Shown here in pieces: positions 31,513 to 45,255 of a DNA stretch of 64,000 nt. The notes beneath the pieces are model-generated. The model did no database searches. It was not told the origin of the DNA and saw nothing but the letters and a program-made list of their open reading frames with translations. How positions within the stretch are numbered: position 1 is the first letter of the stretch; each line of letters opens with the position of its first letter. Source of the DNA: Campanula takesimana (taxonomy: Eukaryota; Streptophyta; Magnoliopsida; Asterales; Campanulaceae); contig JAOWBW010001125.1 in assembly GCA_026119855.1 (NCBI GenBank), positions 248,001-312,000 of the forward strand, read 5' to 3'. A program made the position numbers and the translations under genes.

Positions 31513-32920
31513 TGTTGGTCAAATATATGTATAGGACTTGGAATTGCTTAATCCCAATCATGTTTAATACTTAGGATCCCCCAATTTTTATTATAACTTT
31601 TTTGGTTTCTTTAGGATTCCTAGTGTCCAGTACAGGTGTATCTCAACTCTTCAAACCAAGGTAAACCAGCTTGAGGACATCAGAAATCAAATCAGCAAGA
31701 CAAGTTCCAAGTTGCCGATTAAGGACATAACCAGTATACATTCAAGTCACCGGCAACTCTACAATCGCAAGGACAAACTGAAGGTTACTGGTAGTCAACT
31801 CAAAGATATTCTTCATATGAATATCCCCAGGTTACATCGTTCTATACTTTAGTTGACTTTACCGATTGCCTTTTGTACGTTCTTACCATTTGTAGTTAAA
31901 CTGTCTCTGCTATATCTTTCTGCGTCAGTCTGACACCGAGCTACTTTTAGATCTACTCTGTCTCTACTTTCTTTTTGCAGGTCACCGGTTGAGACAAAGA
32001 AGTCTTGTCCCATCAGATTTTTGCAGGCATGCGTATCTTCGCCATTAATGCTAAAGATTGCGCATTTAATGCTCCTCACCTAACCGGTTGGAAATTCAAA
32101 TAATAACCCCTCTCTTCCAAGACTCAAGTCATTTACTTCTCCTATAAATAGAAGACTCAGAGCATTAAAGAAGGGTGGTGCATTGAAAAGAGTTGAATTG
32201 TTTGAAGCATTCATTGAAGCTCAAACATTCTTTGTCCAAAAAAAATCATTAGACATTTAATAGGACATACACTTGTGCACAAACTCATCAATCATGTCAG
32301 TATTCCCGAAATAGATTATTTAAGGAATACATTGTTTTAGTTATTCACACACCCACCTGAGTGAGATAAGTTCTTCTGGACTTGCCGCTCAAAAAAACTT
32401 GGTCAGTATTTGTATCACGATCCATTAGTGATTCCTAGAGTTTAGGTCTTTGTAACCGGCAAAGCCGAGCTTGTAATAGACTAGGGAAATCTAATAGTGC
32501 TCTTAACCCAAATCCAAGTTCTGACCAAACTTGGTAGAGGACGTAGCAGTATTTACACTGTGAACCTCTCCAAATTCTTGTGTCTCTTTGTGTTTGCTTT
32601 ACTACTGCTTTGTCATTGACGGTTTGGAAATCTATCACCGGCAACTTCATTTTACATACTGATTCATTGTAATTTCCATTGACCAATCTCTTGAAACTGC
32701 ATTGAAATTTTAGAAACTACTTTGTGTTAAAACCAAGCTCTCAAATCTTTTCATACTGATTTTGTGTGAGTTAAACTTAGTCACATCTTCTGTGCTGCGC
32801 TTACTAATTATTTGTTGCTTGCGATTAGTGACTTTGCATTTTTAAAGTGTTTATTTGAAAAAGTTTTTATTAGGCTATTCACCCCCCTCTAGCCTGTTTT
32901 CCTACCAATTGGGCCAAACA
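31513..32920 (+). repeat. 5' LTR of C
   Basis: TGTTGGTC...CCAAACA. TATA box TATAAATA at 32143-32150. CTTGGTAGAGGACGTAG (32530-32546) and GAACCTCTCCAAAT (32562-32575) are shared with the LTR of element A. Confidence 0.93.
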
Positions 32921-32922
32921 AT

Positions 32923-32934
32923 TGGTATCAGAGC
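32923..32934 (+). other. Primer-binding site of C
   Basis: TGGTATCAGAGC two bases after the LTR; initiator-Met type. Confidence 0.93.
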
Positions 32935-32984
32935 TTGGAATTTTGAAAGAAATTTTCAAGCTTTGCAGCTTGTTTGCCGATACC

Positions 32985-35430
32985 ATGGCAGGAAAAATCA
33001 TGCAGTCATTCAACATCACCACAATCCCGTTGTTGAATGTCAATGAGTTTGGTGTCTAGAAATCTCGTATGATAAAGTATATGAACTCAATCGATGACCG
33101 GTTGATGAAGATCATAGAAGGTGGTCCAATCATTCCTTTAAAGGTCTCAACCACCTACCGACCTATTCCCTCCACGCCGCTGACTCAACATGCAGATCGT
33201 GACACTGAACAAGAAACCCATGTTCAAATTGAGGAAACTCTGATTGAAAAACCTATAGAGGAATGGACCGAGGATGACCAACTTTCAGCTGCCCTAGATG
33301 GAAATGCATGCCACATTATCTCTTATGGATTGGATGATAAGCAATACAAACTTATTGACTTGTGCTCCACGACTCAAGAATGCTGGAACAAACTCCTAGC
33401 ATACTTTGAAGGAGATGAGCAGGTGAAGGACAACAGACTCTACGATTGCATTGCTGAGTTTGAATCCTTCAAGAAACAAGATGGTGAGTCACTCAGGAGC
33501 GCCTACGATAGATTCTGCGAGGTAAGTAATTTATGTGCTTCATTAGGAAAGGTGTATACCATGAAAGACCTAAATATTCATATTCTAAGTTCTTTGGGAA
33601 ATGAGTATCATACCAAGGTCACTGCTGTTAGAGAAGTAAGAGACTTAAACAAGACTTTTATTCAGAATCTTGTGTCTAGTCTATTTTTGTATAAGAGAGA
33701 ACTGCAAAACTTAATGTCCTCGATAAAAATTTCAAAAACTTGTCTCTATCAGCTCAGTCACAGATATCATTCCCTTCAAACAAATTTCCTCCTGTAGATC
33801 CCCATCAAACACCCTGCAGCTCCAAAACCTCAGAATTAACCTCAGAACAACCAATGGAAGAAGACGAGTTTACCTCCTTCGCCAGGAACTACAAAAGGTT
33901 TAAAGACTTCAAAAGGATGCAGAAAGGAAACTACCAACAACAAAAGTCCTTCACACCACCATTTCAAAAACCAGCAAACTACAACAAACCCTCTACAAGT
34001 GCTACCGATAGAAAGAACAACAAAGGTGATCTTGTTTGCTTCAACTGCAGAAAACCTGGTCATTTTGCTTCCAAATGTCCTCAACCAAAATATGAGTATG
34101 TGAGGAAGTCAGTAAGCAAGAGACATCCTAAGTCTCGAAGATTTGTTGCCGATGAAAGCACAGAAAAGGCCTTGCCGGTTTGGTGTGAAACTGACTTAGA
34201 CGAAGATGCCGATGAAGATGAAGATGCTGATGTATGTTTTGTTGCCCTAGATATGGAAGATGCTGATATTTCATCATTATCGACTCCAGTCTACCGAGAT
34301 CCATCACCTCCCAGAACTCCAGTCAAAGAAGAAACCGCTGAAAGACCTCAACCACACTTCAAAGAAATAAGTGTCAAAGCTGAAAACCCAAAAGGATACA
34401 AGGTTCATCAAGTAGGAACCTCACTCTATGGCCAGTGTAATTCTTCTCACTTCATTGCCACCAAATCAAAATCCTTACCGATGACTAGAAAAATCTCATT
34501 CACTGAACATCCGAGCATTGCCAAAAGCCTTTCAAAACCCATCTCTTCCCTACCTGACTTCTCTCCTGAACCAATTCCCTCTGCCTTTAAAAATCCAGCT
34601 GATCCTCTTCCTAAAATATCCAAAGCTGAAATGGTAGAGACAATGGATGAACTTTTTATTGATTATGAGAAGCTGAGTAGCGTTCATAAAGTGATGGCTG
34701 CTGATTTTAATAGAATTTCTGTAGAGAATGACTTGCTTATGTCTGAACTTAAAGTTCTTAACGGACATGATCTTGAGTCTATTCTTCTAAAGAAAGAAAA
34801 CCTGGAGTTGCTGTTGAGACAATCCTGTCGACCCAAATGTCATATAAGGACCAATCTGGGTTATGATTTGATTCCAGCAGCAGTAGCTCTACTGAAACTT
34901 GTGCGACCAACAAAAAGGGTGAGAAAGTTGAATGTAGTTCTGTTAACTTAGTGCATGTGGATACTAAGCCAGTATACAGTGATGTGGCTATGAAGTACCC
35001 TAAGAACCAGAACAAAAGGAAAGACAATCACAAATAAAGTTATGTTAAGGTTTCTGATACTGAGTCTGCCGATAACGGTATTCTTGGTGAGTACATCAGC
35101 ACAGCAAGTGCTGCCGATCTAACCACTTCTGCTGCCGATGGACAAGTACCTCACAAGGTGTCTGTCAAAGGTAAACAGAATGGAAAGAAAGGCAACACTA
35201 GCACCTTTAAACTCACTAAGTTTTTGCCTGCTCAATCCCCTAGTTCTACCAATGCACGGACTAAACAGAATGATGTTCTACCGACTCCACAGCCTATCAG
35301 TCAAGTGAGATGTTCTAATTGTTTTGATTATGGTCACAAGGCTCATGAATTCCTCTTGAAGCACCTATCTGGGCCCATAGAGGTTGCACTCTCTAGTGAC
35401 GGCCAGATATGGTTGCCAAAGAGGAACTAA
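32985..35430 (+). pseudogene. gag: Copia gag of C, broken
   Basis: Starts MAGKIMQSFNITTIPLLNVN. A TAG at 33057-33059 sits where Trp is expected (GV-stop-KS, compare DVWKFS in A). Pieces: 33069-33797 (UBN2-type gag), a shift to 33740-34951 with the knuckle CFNCRKPGHFASKC and an acidic stretch, then 35158-35430 with a damaged second knuckle (CSNCFDYGHKAHEF). It is homologous to the gag of A throughout, with diverged low-complexity parts. It ends KRN then TAA near 35430. Confidence 0.85.
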
Positions 35431-35473
35431 CCCTCGGACCCAAGAATAAGGGGGACCATAAGCATATTGTTTC

Positions 35474-38400
35474 ATTTCAGGAATGCTTTATAGCCTCAAC
35501 TGGTGCAAGCAAAGATTTGTGGATTCTAGATAGTGGCTGTTCAAGACACATGACATGATTTGCAGATTTACTTGCTGATATTACTGAAGCATCACGTCCC
35601 CCAGTGGTTTTCGGTGATAATGCCAAAGGAAAATCATCGGTATTGGTACCATCAAGAGAGGTGCAGTTACTGTACAGAAGGTCTCTCTAGTGGATGATCT
35701 GAAACACAACCTTCTATCAATATTACAATTATGTTATAAAGGAATGCAATGCGTATTTACTACTTCCAGTTGCTATGTGAAAGACATTGCTTCCAATGAA
35801 ACTCTTCTCACTGCCAAATGTAAAGGTAACATTTATGCAGTAGACTTAAGTGCTATTCTAGTGTTGCTAATGTATGTTTTGTAGCTAAGAACATCAGTGA
35901 GAATTCATGGCTATGGCACAAGAGACTCAGCCACTTGAACTTCAAGTACCTATCCAAGCCTGGCGGTTCAAATCTGGTAACTGGTCTGCCTCAAGTGTCT
36001 GCTGATCAAGGAAAGAAATGCAAGGCCTGCCAACTTGGAAAACAACATAAGTCATCTTTCCACAGCAAGCCCTGCATGTCAACTTCTAAGTGCCTCTAAT
36101 TACTACATATGGATCTATTTGGCCCCATAACTACAACAAGAATTGGGGGAAGTAGATACACTTTGGTTGTAGTAGATGATTATTCTAGATAGACTTTGGT
36201 GGAAACCTTCAGCCATAAGGATGACACCTATGGTGTTGCCACCAAGTTATTCAAACTACTACAGACCTAGAAGGAAAGCGATATCATCAGTATGAAATCA
36301 GACAACGGAACTGAATTCAAGAATAATGGTATTGCTCAGTACTATGATGATCATGGCATAGACAACAACTTCTCAGCTGCCGGTACACCACAACAAAATG
36401 GTGTCGTTGAGAGAAATAACAGATCTTTAATAGAAGCCGGTAAGACCATGATTGCTGAAGCTAGGCTGCCGAAATATTTTTGGGCTGAAGCCATCAATAT
36501 CACCTGCTTCACTCAGAATAGATCACTCATCAACAAATTCCATAACAAGACTCCTTATGAACTCTGGAGAGGCAGAATTCCTAACATTGGATTCTTCAAA
36601 ATATTCGGCTATAAATGTTATGTGCTCTACAACGGCAAGGAGCACAGAGGCAATTTTGATGAGAAAGCTGATAAAGAATCTTTGTTGGATATGCAAAGCA
36701 TAGTAAGGCCTTTCGAGTTTTCAATAAGAAACTTTTGAAAATTGTTGAATCTGTTCATGTAACCTTTGATGAATTTGATTTGTTAGAGTCTGACAAGGCT
36801 CCAAATAGTACTAATGCTTCTAGTGCTCATGAGACAGGTGAATCCAGTAATACTAACTATGCAGATCAAGTACCAGCTGCTTATCTAGTCATATCAATAG
36901 ATGAACCAGTAGATACTCAATAATTTCCTACCTCGGAAGAACAAGAATGTACCGATAACTTTCATAATCCCTTTACCGATGCAAACACTGCTGGTCCCCC
37001 TGAAGACAGTTCTAGCCCTCAGTCGATTTCTGTTATAAGACCTAACCCAATAATCTTTCATCCACCTCTCACACAAAACCCTAATTCTCCCCTTCCACCA
37101 TCTGCTGACCATGATCCTCCTCTAGAATCATTGCAACAAGAGTCAGTAAGACATGATGTGCTGAGAGAAGTTAGAACAATTCTTGATCATCCATTAGAAA
37201 ATGTGATTGATGATGTCTTTGGTCCAAGATTGACTAGGAACCTTAGTAGAGCATTCGCCGAGAGTCTCTTCTCATCTGCTATGGTCTCCAACATAGAACC
37301 AAAGAAGACTGAAGAAGCCCTTGCTGATCCTAGTTGGGTTGAAGCCATGCAATAAGAACTGAATCAGTTTGAAAGATACAAAGTATGGGAACTTGTGCCA
37401 AGACCGACTTCTCAGCAAGTAATTGGTACAAAGTGGGTCTACAGAAACAAGTTAGATGAAGCTGGGAATACCACTAGAAATAAAGCAAGGTTAGTTACAA
37501 AAGGCTACCAACAAGAAGAAGGGATTGACTACGACGAGACATTTACACCAGTTGCAAGATTAGAAGCTATAAGACTTTTTCTAGCTTATGCTGCCTTTAA
37601 AGAATTCAAGTTATATCAAATGGACGTGAAAAACACCTTTTTGAATGGAGAAATCTTGTTGAACAACCACCTGGTTTTGAGGACTCCAAGAAGCCTGATC
37701 ATGTCTACCGATTGAAGAAAGCTCTCTATGGCTTAAAGCAAGCTCCAAGAGCGTGGTATGAAACCCTTTCTAAGTTCTTTTTTAGCGATGGCTTAGGCTT
37801 CACTCGAGGTAAAATCAATATTACTTTATTTATTGCCAAGCATAAGGGTCATTCATTGTTTGTTCAAATATATGTCGATGATATCATTTTTGGATCTACT
37901 AATGAATCACTTTGCAAGAGATTTGAGAAGTTAATACAGAGCAAGTTCAAGATGAGCATGATGGGTGAACTAACATATTTCCTTGGACTCCAAGTCAAAC
38001 AAACCAATGAAGGAATCTTCATCAGTTAAGCCAAGTACACTAAAAGGCTTATCAAGAAGTTTGCCTTTGACAATGCTCACTCTCAAAGCACACCGATGGG
38101 CACTAACATTCATTTAGATAAGGATGAGTCTGATAAGAAGGTAGATATGACTGTCTACCGAGGTATGATCAGCTCACTCCTCTATCATACTGCCAGTAGA
38201 CCAGATATGATGTTTGTTGTTTGTGTTTGTTCTAGGTTTCAAGCTGACCCTAGGGAATCTCATCTGCAAGCTGTTAAATGTATCATTAAATACTTATGTG
38301 GTTCTGTTAACCTTGGATTATGGTATGCTAGAGATTCATCTTTCAATGTAATAGGTTATTCAGATGTAGACTTTGCAGCTTGTAGGGTGACCAGGAAAAG

Positions 38401-38818
38401 TACTAATGGAACTTGCCAGTTTCTTAGTGATCGGTTGGTGTCTTGGTCCTGTAAAAAGTAAGCATCAATCTCCACTTCTACTACCGAGGCTGAGTACATA
38501 GCTGCCGGCAGTTGCTGTTCACAAATCCTTTGGATGAAGCAGCAGCTGGTTGACTATGCAATTCCAACTAAGGTTTGTCCCATCTATTGTGACAATCAAT
38601 CTGCTATCTCGGTCTCAAACAATCCAGTCATGCATTCCAAAACCAAGCACATAGACATCAAATATCACTTCCTCAAGGAACATGTAGAAAAAGGCAATGT
38701 CGTGCTGCTCAAAGTCCATACCAATTTCTAAAGAGCAGATATACTGACAAAGCCTTTAGATCAAAAAAGATTTGAATTCCTCAGAGGTGAACTAGGTATG
38801 ATTGATTATTATGGTTAA
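35474..38818 (+). pseudogene. pol: Copia pol of C, many stops
   Basis: All domains of the A polyprotein are recognisable: protease WILDSGCSRHMT followed by a TGA at 35556-35558; WLWHKRLSHLNFKYLSK; integrase with SDNGTEF and QQNGVVERNNR; reverse transcriptase with YVDDIIFG near 37870; RNase H with a changed YSDVDFAA; KTKHIDIKYHF; end ELGMIDYYG. Further stops include TAA at 37353-37355, 38027-38029 and 38459-38461, and a gap of several codons lies in the reverse transcriptase after FLNGEI. It cannot make an active polyprotein. Confidence 0.9.
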
Positions 38819-39433
38819 AATTGTGCTAACTTTGCTATCTTGTGTTAGTCTACCGATCTCATCAGCAATGTGTAAAAACCTTGCCGACCAAAATGTCTTG
38901 ACGATTTTCAAATTCAAAAATCAGCACGAAAATCTCTTATCGGTAGATCTTCTCTGAACGGATAAGGATTCTCTGACACATGACGTAAGCAAAGTCAAAT
39001 CAAAGGCACAATCGGTCACACTACCTCTTTGACACGTGTGTGCACCACCTTACCTAAATCGTGTCAAGATTTACCCCAAATCTTTGCCGTAAATCAGAAG
39101 GTAACTTTTAATATTTCCAAAATATTATTGTTTCCGTTTATACTCCTTCTCTCTCTAGTTTAACCGTCTATATTCAACTGTCCGGTACGCGCATTAAATT
39201 CATTGTGTGCGCACGTTCTTTGATATATTCGCCACAGTTAAACTCCTCATTATTTCTCTTTCTCCCATACAAACCCTTCCTATTCTCTCCATCTCTCTTC
39301 CATAACATATAAATATCCACACTTAAACCCTTTTCATCTCTTTTCGCTCTCTCTATCTCTTGAACTCTCACTTTATCAGTTTTCATCTACCATCTTCTAC
39401 TACTCTACAGATTCCTTCATCTCTTTTAATCTG
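38819..39433 (+). promoter_or_regulatory. pol-ORF3 spacer of C with internal promoter
   Basis: The spacer holds no gene. TATAAATA at 39308-39315 is followed by a CT-rich leader (about 39330-39420), then a predicted donor (CTG/GTAATA) at 39433/39434. The layout parallels that before ORF3 in element A. Confidence 0.5.
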
Positions 39434-39525
39434 GTAATAGTTGATGATATTTGCGATTGTTTATTTCAAATTTAAATTTGAACTAACTGATTTTAACTAG
39501 TGAGATTTCTTGAGTGCTTTTGCAG
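39434..39525 (+). other. Predicted leader intron of ORF3 in C
   Basis: 92 nt, GTAATA...TTTTGCAG, ending three bases before the ATG at 39529. AT-rich, as plant introns are. It differs from the intron in A in length and in lying before the start codon. Confidence 0.5.
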
Positions 39526-41922
39526 AAAATGACGAGCAACGAAAAAGATATCTATGGAGGTTACATTGACTCCACCTTCTTCGACGACCTAGCTGACGGA
39601 GATTTCTTGAAGAATTTGCTGAGTGGGTCTTTGCTTGACTCGTTCCTCTCCCTTGCCGGTGTTGAATTTGTGTTTTTGGGGCAAGTGCAAGACTTCTTCA
39701 CTAATGCGGAAGTCGTCTTTGCTCGGAACGATCCCTCCGTCTTCGTCTCCATCAACTCAATCGTTGCCGGCGTTCCTATCTCAGTCACTCCGTCGTCTAT
39801 CTCAGGAGTATTCCCTTTACTTTGGAATGTTGGTTTAACTGGTATCTCTGATGACAAGGTTTTGGATTCGACATGGACCCTCATGAGGGGAGCCGGTCCT
39901 AGGCAGAGTGGAGATAATCATCTGAAGGCTCATTATAGAAGAAGATTCTATGCCTTAGCAGAGATCATGGATAGATGTTTGATCTGCCGATCTGGCTCTC
40001 ATAGCCATGTGACTGATGTGCAGTTTGAAGCTATGGCCGCCATTGTGATGCAGACTGAGTTCAACTGGTGTGCCTTCTTATTCCGTATCATTATTGTTGC
40101 TGCCGTTAAGTGGGCTAAGGACAGGAAGAACAATAAAGCTCACCCTGGGAAAGGATGCCATTACCTGCTGATCAGCATGATTTTGTGGAACAACTCTGCT
40201 ATCGTTAAAGCTTCACCATCTCCTGAAAGCTTCCCTTTCAATAAGCTCAAGTATTTCAAACTACATGATTGGAAGAAAATTACAAAGCAAGCATCTTCTG
40301 GCACTGCTCCAGCTGTTCCTGCTGAAGGGACTCCAAAGAAGAAAAGAGCAAAGAAAATTGCTGCAGTAGCTACCGATGCTCTAGCTTCCATTTCGACTCC
40401 AGCTCCGTCTACCGATAGGATTCTTGCCGAGTCCACTCCTGCTGCTCCAAGAAAAAGAAGACTGATCAAAGCTGCTGAAAAGGAGTAAGTGAAAAGGCCT
40501 AAGGTTGTCTCTGCTGATGAGCAACCAGCAATCAAAAAGGCTAAGCCAGCAGCTGCCGTTCAAGCTCAATCTTCCAAGATTCCAGCTACCGATCCTAGAG
40601 CTAAGCAGATCAGGTTTACTACACCTCTTCTTGCTGGTGCATCTCTTGCTACTGCTCTCTCTGTTGCCATCAAAGTGGACATGTCTGAAGAAGACGTCCT
40701 TGATGAGATTGCTGAAAGGAGAAGCTTAATAGAGACTGACTTAAAGAGGAGGATTCCACTTCGGAAAGGTATTTTTGAGCTTCCATTTCTCCCTGAGTTC
40801 CAGTTTCAAGCCACTACCGATATGGCTAAGGAATATCATGTGCGAAGATGTGCTCCGATCAGAAAGCCTTCCTTCCATCTCTTCTACCGAAACCATTGGT
40901 CCTTCACCAACAAAGTAATGCCGAAGAATTGGGTGTTCCCTATTGATCATCTTCAACCATTCGTCCGCCGATTGCTTCAGTTTCATGAAGAGCACAAGGA
41001 GCTTGTCCCTCCTGGAAATCGTGCTGCTTATATTGATTACTCAAACATGGATAGGATTACCAACATCTTCAACGAAAAGTTTGTCCCTCTGTCCAAGTTT
41101 TAAACGTTGAAGGAAGCTGAGCTGAGACTGAATTTCGGCAGATACTTTGATCTTCTCCCTCTCCTATGGAACCAGGTCTATCTCTTCCAAGTTTGAATTA
41201 GACAAGATCTGATGGTTCAACATGTATGGATTGCTTACGCCACGGTCTTCAAGCAGCTGTTTAATTTTTATGATCTAGATCCTTATCAGCTGGGAAGACC
41301 TGAGAATGATGATGATAACATGGCGTACAATGACGGTGAAACTCTTGCTGGTGGTCCTTTTACCATTCGGTTTCTAAAGAATGTCAAAAAGATGATAATA
41401 GATCTGATTGAGGACTCAGAGGATTTTCTAAGGCACAGAGCTGCCGAGCAACCAACAGCTGCCCCAGCACAGTCCATCAACAGTTCTGTTGATGTTGAAG
41501 ATTTCATCTGTGTTCACAAATCGGCTGATGTGACACATTCCACTTCTGAGTCTGCTGATGAAGACAAGATGCCTATCAGCATAATATTCAAGGGAAAACA
41601 TTACAGTCTATCTGCTGGTATGTCATCTGCTGATGCTTTTGTTGATTCAGTACTGATCAGTGATAGCCCTGAGCATAGCTTAGGAGGAGGCCAATCTGAT
41701 GCCGTTGCTACAGTTGCTGAAGAGGAACTAGAGGTAGATCAAGTTGAGAAAACTATAGATACTCAACCTCTGATCAGCAGACCAGGAGGAGAAGACCAAC
41801 TTGCATCTGTTGAGAAAACTTCAGACACTCAACTTGCTGATGAAGTTGCTGCTAAAGATTTGTTTATCTCAGAAGGAGTCCATGCTGATGAAGAAATTGC
41901 TACCGATGAGCCAACTACCGAC

Positions 41923-43426
41923 TGTAAGTACCCCAATCTGAAACCAACCTACCTTAAAGGTAGCCTTAGCACCGTTTCAGGGATAAGCTGATAGGCCAGG
42001 ACCTCCCTAGGATAAACTATAAATTCTAGGACTACTCTGGTATAAAATTGGAAAAATCCAGAAGCTCGCCAGGCTGAGCCGTACGGATGCTTTGGGGACT
42101 AGAGGGGCCTAGCCGTACGGCTAGTTTGGGCGCCCTCAGTCCCTATAAATAGAACCCCTTGCTGATCATTTCAGGGGGGGGGGAGAAATACACATTAGAG
42201 AGGTCACTCTGCTGGAATTGCCACAGAGAAAGAGTGAGAGTGATCACATACAAAAGGAGAAAAGAAAGGAAGATTGGCCTTAACCATCATAGGTAAAGGC
42301 ACCTCCCCCCTCCTTTCTCTTCATCTTACTCCTATTTTATTTCTCATATCTTGGTTATACATGTATTTACTATTCATTCATGAAAAGAATTGTCCATTTC
42401 AAGCACCTTTTGCTTCTTGCAAGACTTGTCCATTATCAAGTACTACATATCTATCTATTATATTATTATCTTGTCAAAGCTATGAGAAGTTCCAAGGTGC
42501 CCTCCATAATTTGTATGGAATAGGTTCTAAACCTAGACACTCATAGACTTGTTGATTGTCATTTATATTCCTTATTCATGTAAATGGTATGCTTGTTTGG
42601 CCATGATAATCATGAGGATGATGAAACCTTAGTGTCCATCACTTTCCTCTTTGGTTTAGCCTCAAAATCCCACTTTTGGGTCATAAAGATTCAATATTTA
42701 TGTGTTATTTTGACTCTTGGAAGGATTTTAAGTCATAAAATGTCATCTTGGTGATAAAGTTCCAATCTTTATTCACCAAATGACCAATTTTGGTCCAAAG
42801 GGAACACTTATCAACTTTCTTGATTTTCTCCTATGATTGCTCATGATCACACCCAAATACTTGTTTTGGGGAACCAAGTGATGATCATTTAGCATATGAA
42901 TGATGCTATAAAACTTGTAAAATGATTTCTTGCAAACTGGGATCACAAACAGTTTGTCCAGCTTCAGACAAAATACCCTATTTCTGTTCTGAACTGGACT
43001 GTTCTTGAGCAAACTGTAAAACCCCAGAATTGCCTCCTCCAGCCGTACGGCTACTTTAGGTAGGAGGGCAAAATTGTCTGTTTTGCCCTTTGACCTTTAT
43101 CTTATCACTCAAGGCCCCTTTTTCAGCCGAATTTTCTCAAATAAAATGAACGACAGAAGTTTTCCGTTAAATACACACACACACGTATGCACATTTTAAC
43201 TAACTTAGGGAGACTCGGCTTTGTCCGAGGCAACTTGAGAGGACGTAAAAACTCCTCCCAAGTTGTAACCTGACCTCCGAACCTTTGAACTCAAACCTTT
43301 GTCATTTTGTTGGGTTTAAAATTAACAAAATGTGGTGACTCCGTTAAATTTGACCGGTTCCCGTGTTTGGCATTTTGTCCTCGAGCGAACCTCGCCTGTT
43401 TCGCCCCCGAGGACGGGATCCTTACA
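41923..43426 (+). repeat. 5' LTR of D
   Basis: TATA box TATAAATA at 42144-42151. The 12-bp palindrome AGCCGTACGGCT occurs at about 42111-42122 and 43041-43052, with a half-site form (GCCGTACGGATG) at about 42088. The LTR ends GGGATCCTTACA. Confidence 0.93.
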
Positions 43427-43427
43427 G

Positions 43428-43445
43428 TGGCGACTCCGCTGGGGA
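43428..43445 (+). other. Primer-binding site of D
   Basis: TGGCGACTCCGCTGGGGA, of the kind used by Tat/Ogre elements (usually assigned to arginine tRNA). It is clearly different from the Met-type sites of the Copia elements here. Confidence 0.8.
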
Positions 43446-45255
43446 GTAGAGTGCTTTCGGACTTCTTTCTAGAAGGTTCGGGGGCATTCTTGTGTGGGTC
43501 AAACTCCCGTTCCCGTTAGTTGACTTCTTGCATATTTGTGTGTGTTTGCTGTTTCTGTTTGAGCTGTTTTGAGTACATACGTTCTGGAAACACAATAAAC
43601 TGGGGCTTGATGATCAGAAGTTGGAGAAACAGAGAAAAAATCTTCACCCTCTTGCTTTATCCGTACGGCTACTTTGGGTAGGGACCAGAATGTTGCCAAT
43701 TAACAGTTTGGTGCAGGGCTGCAACATTCTGGGTGCCCCCTCTGCTTCTGCTTGTCCAGGTTCCAAATTTACAGTCTTACTTGTGCACATTACCTTCATT
43801 CTTTTGGCCAAAACTTGGTTTTAAAAGGTAATAAAACTTGGTTATGCATGATCTTTTGTCAATAAAATGGTTTCCAAAACCTCGTCGTGCATAACCCCTT
43901 TTTTGCAAGGGTTTTCTTGAGTCTCCTCGTTGTGCACAAATTGCTTTGTATAAAAGGGTTTCAATGTAAAATATTTCTTTTGCAAAAGTTTGATTCAAAA
44001 TTCTTTCTTGTGCACAACTTGGTACATGTACAAGTTTTGGTCTTTGTTTGCTTATATTCTTTGATTTGTTGTGTATAGATTACTCAATTCATGCTTGTTC
44101 ATACTTGTTCATATCTTGCTTATGCCATGCTCATGATATCGAAAAACGAATTGAAAATCTCTCTTTTTACTTAAAAAAGGTGCATAGAATGACTTCACAC
44201 TACGCGCACTTGACCGTTGACGTTCCAAATACCCTTTTAACCCGGGGTGGATGCCACGATGCAGCTTGTTGGACGCTCTTGTTCCCTTCGATGCGCGCAT
44301 GGGTCCATCCCACCTTCCCTTCCGAACCGAGTCAACCACACTTGTCCGTGACACACAAATACCGTGACTATGGTTGGTTTTTGGTCTAGTTCACGTCACC
44401 ACATCCTTGATACGTGCTCAAAGCTAATTGTGGCCAAATTAATGCCCGAGTTGTGTCTCCTTAATGAAATGCAAGCGTGGCCTAACCAGCCTCCAACTCG
44501 TGTGTTAGTGACGACCGCAATTAGCAAGGGCCATGTACTAAGGATAGGGTGACACTGTGTCGTTAAGCCCTAATGAACGAGTTATTTTAATCATCCTTAA
44601 GCCCATGGTCAAGGATCGAGACGCCTCATTCAAAATGAGGTCATGACGGAATGTCGGCGCAGCCTTCGGTGTAGCCTTCGGGGAAAAGTCTTGATTCCGA
44701 CTGGGGCTTAACCATGATTAGGATGACCCGCATATTGGGAACCTTACGATGCACTAGACCCTAGGTTCATTTCTTTTGATCGGTGGAAGCCGCGTGCCCT
44801 ATAGGACCCTCGCCCGGGATAGTCCGTCCTTGGGAGCGTGCAATACAGGTGAAAAACGAGGGGTCTATAGGCGTAGTGTTGGCCTCCACTGATCCAGGAT
44901 TATAGATTAGTTGCGAAAAAGAAGAGCGATCTTTTCCAACCAATTAGGAATAAGACATGCCTGGAGAAAAATGAAATAATAAAGGTTGAGCCCTTGAATT
45001 GTGCACTAACGTTTGTTTATGTGACAAAACCGGCCGAGATAATCCAAGGAATAAATAATCTTTATTTAAAAAAAAAAAAAAGAAGAAAAGAGAAAAAAAT
45101 GTGTGAGTCTTTTACTCAAATGAAAATACTTTCTCAAAAAAAAATTGGAGATCAAGCTTTCTTAAAATAAAAGATAATGTTTTGCTTAAAAAGGTCAATC
45201 CGCTAATAAAGAGTTTTTCTCAAATCCCGGTTATAATTTCACCTCGAGGTTTAAT
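43446..45255 (+). other. 5' interior of D, no gene recognised
   Basis: Includes another PyCCGTACGGCT word near 43660 and a GC-richer stretch (44200-44900) with many stops in all frames. It looks like the long untranslated 5' region of Tat/Ogre elements. Confidence 0.6.

Noticed and set aside
41923..41991. C-terminal end of ORF3 of C reading into CKYPNLKPTYLKG
   Set aside because: These residues are encoded by the first bases of the inserted D LTR, not by the original gene.
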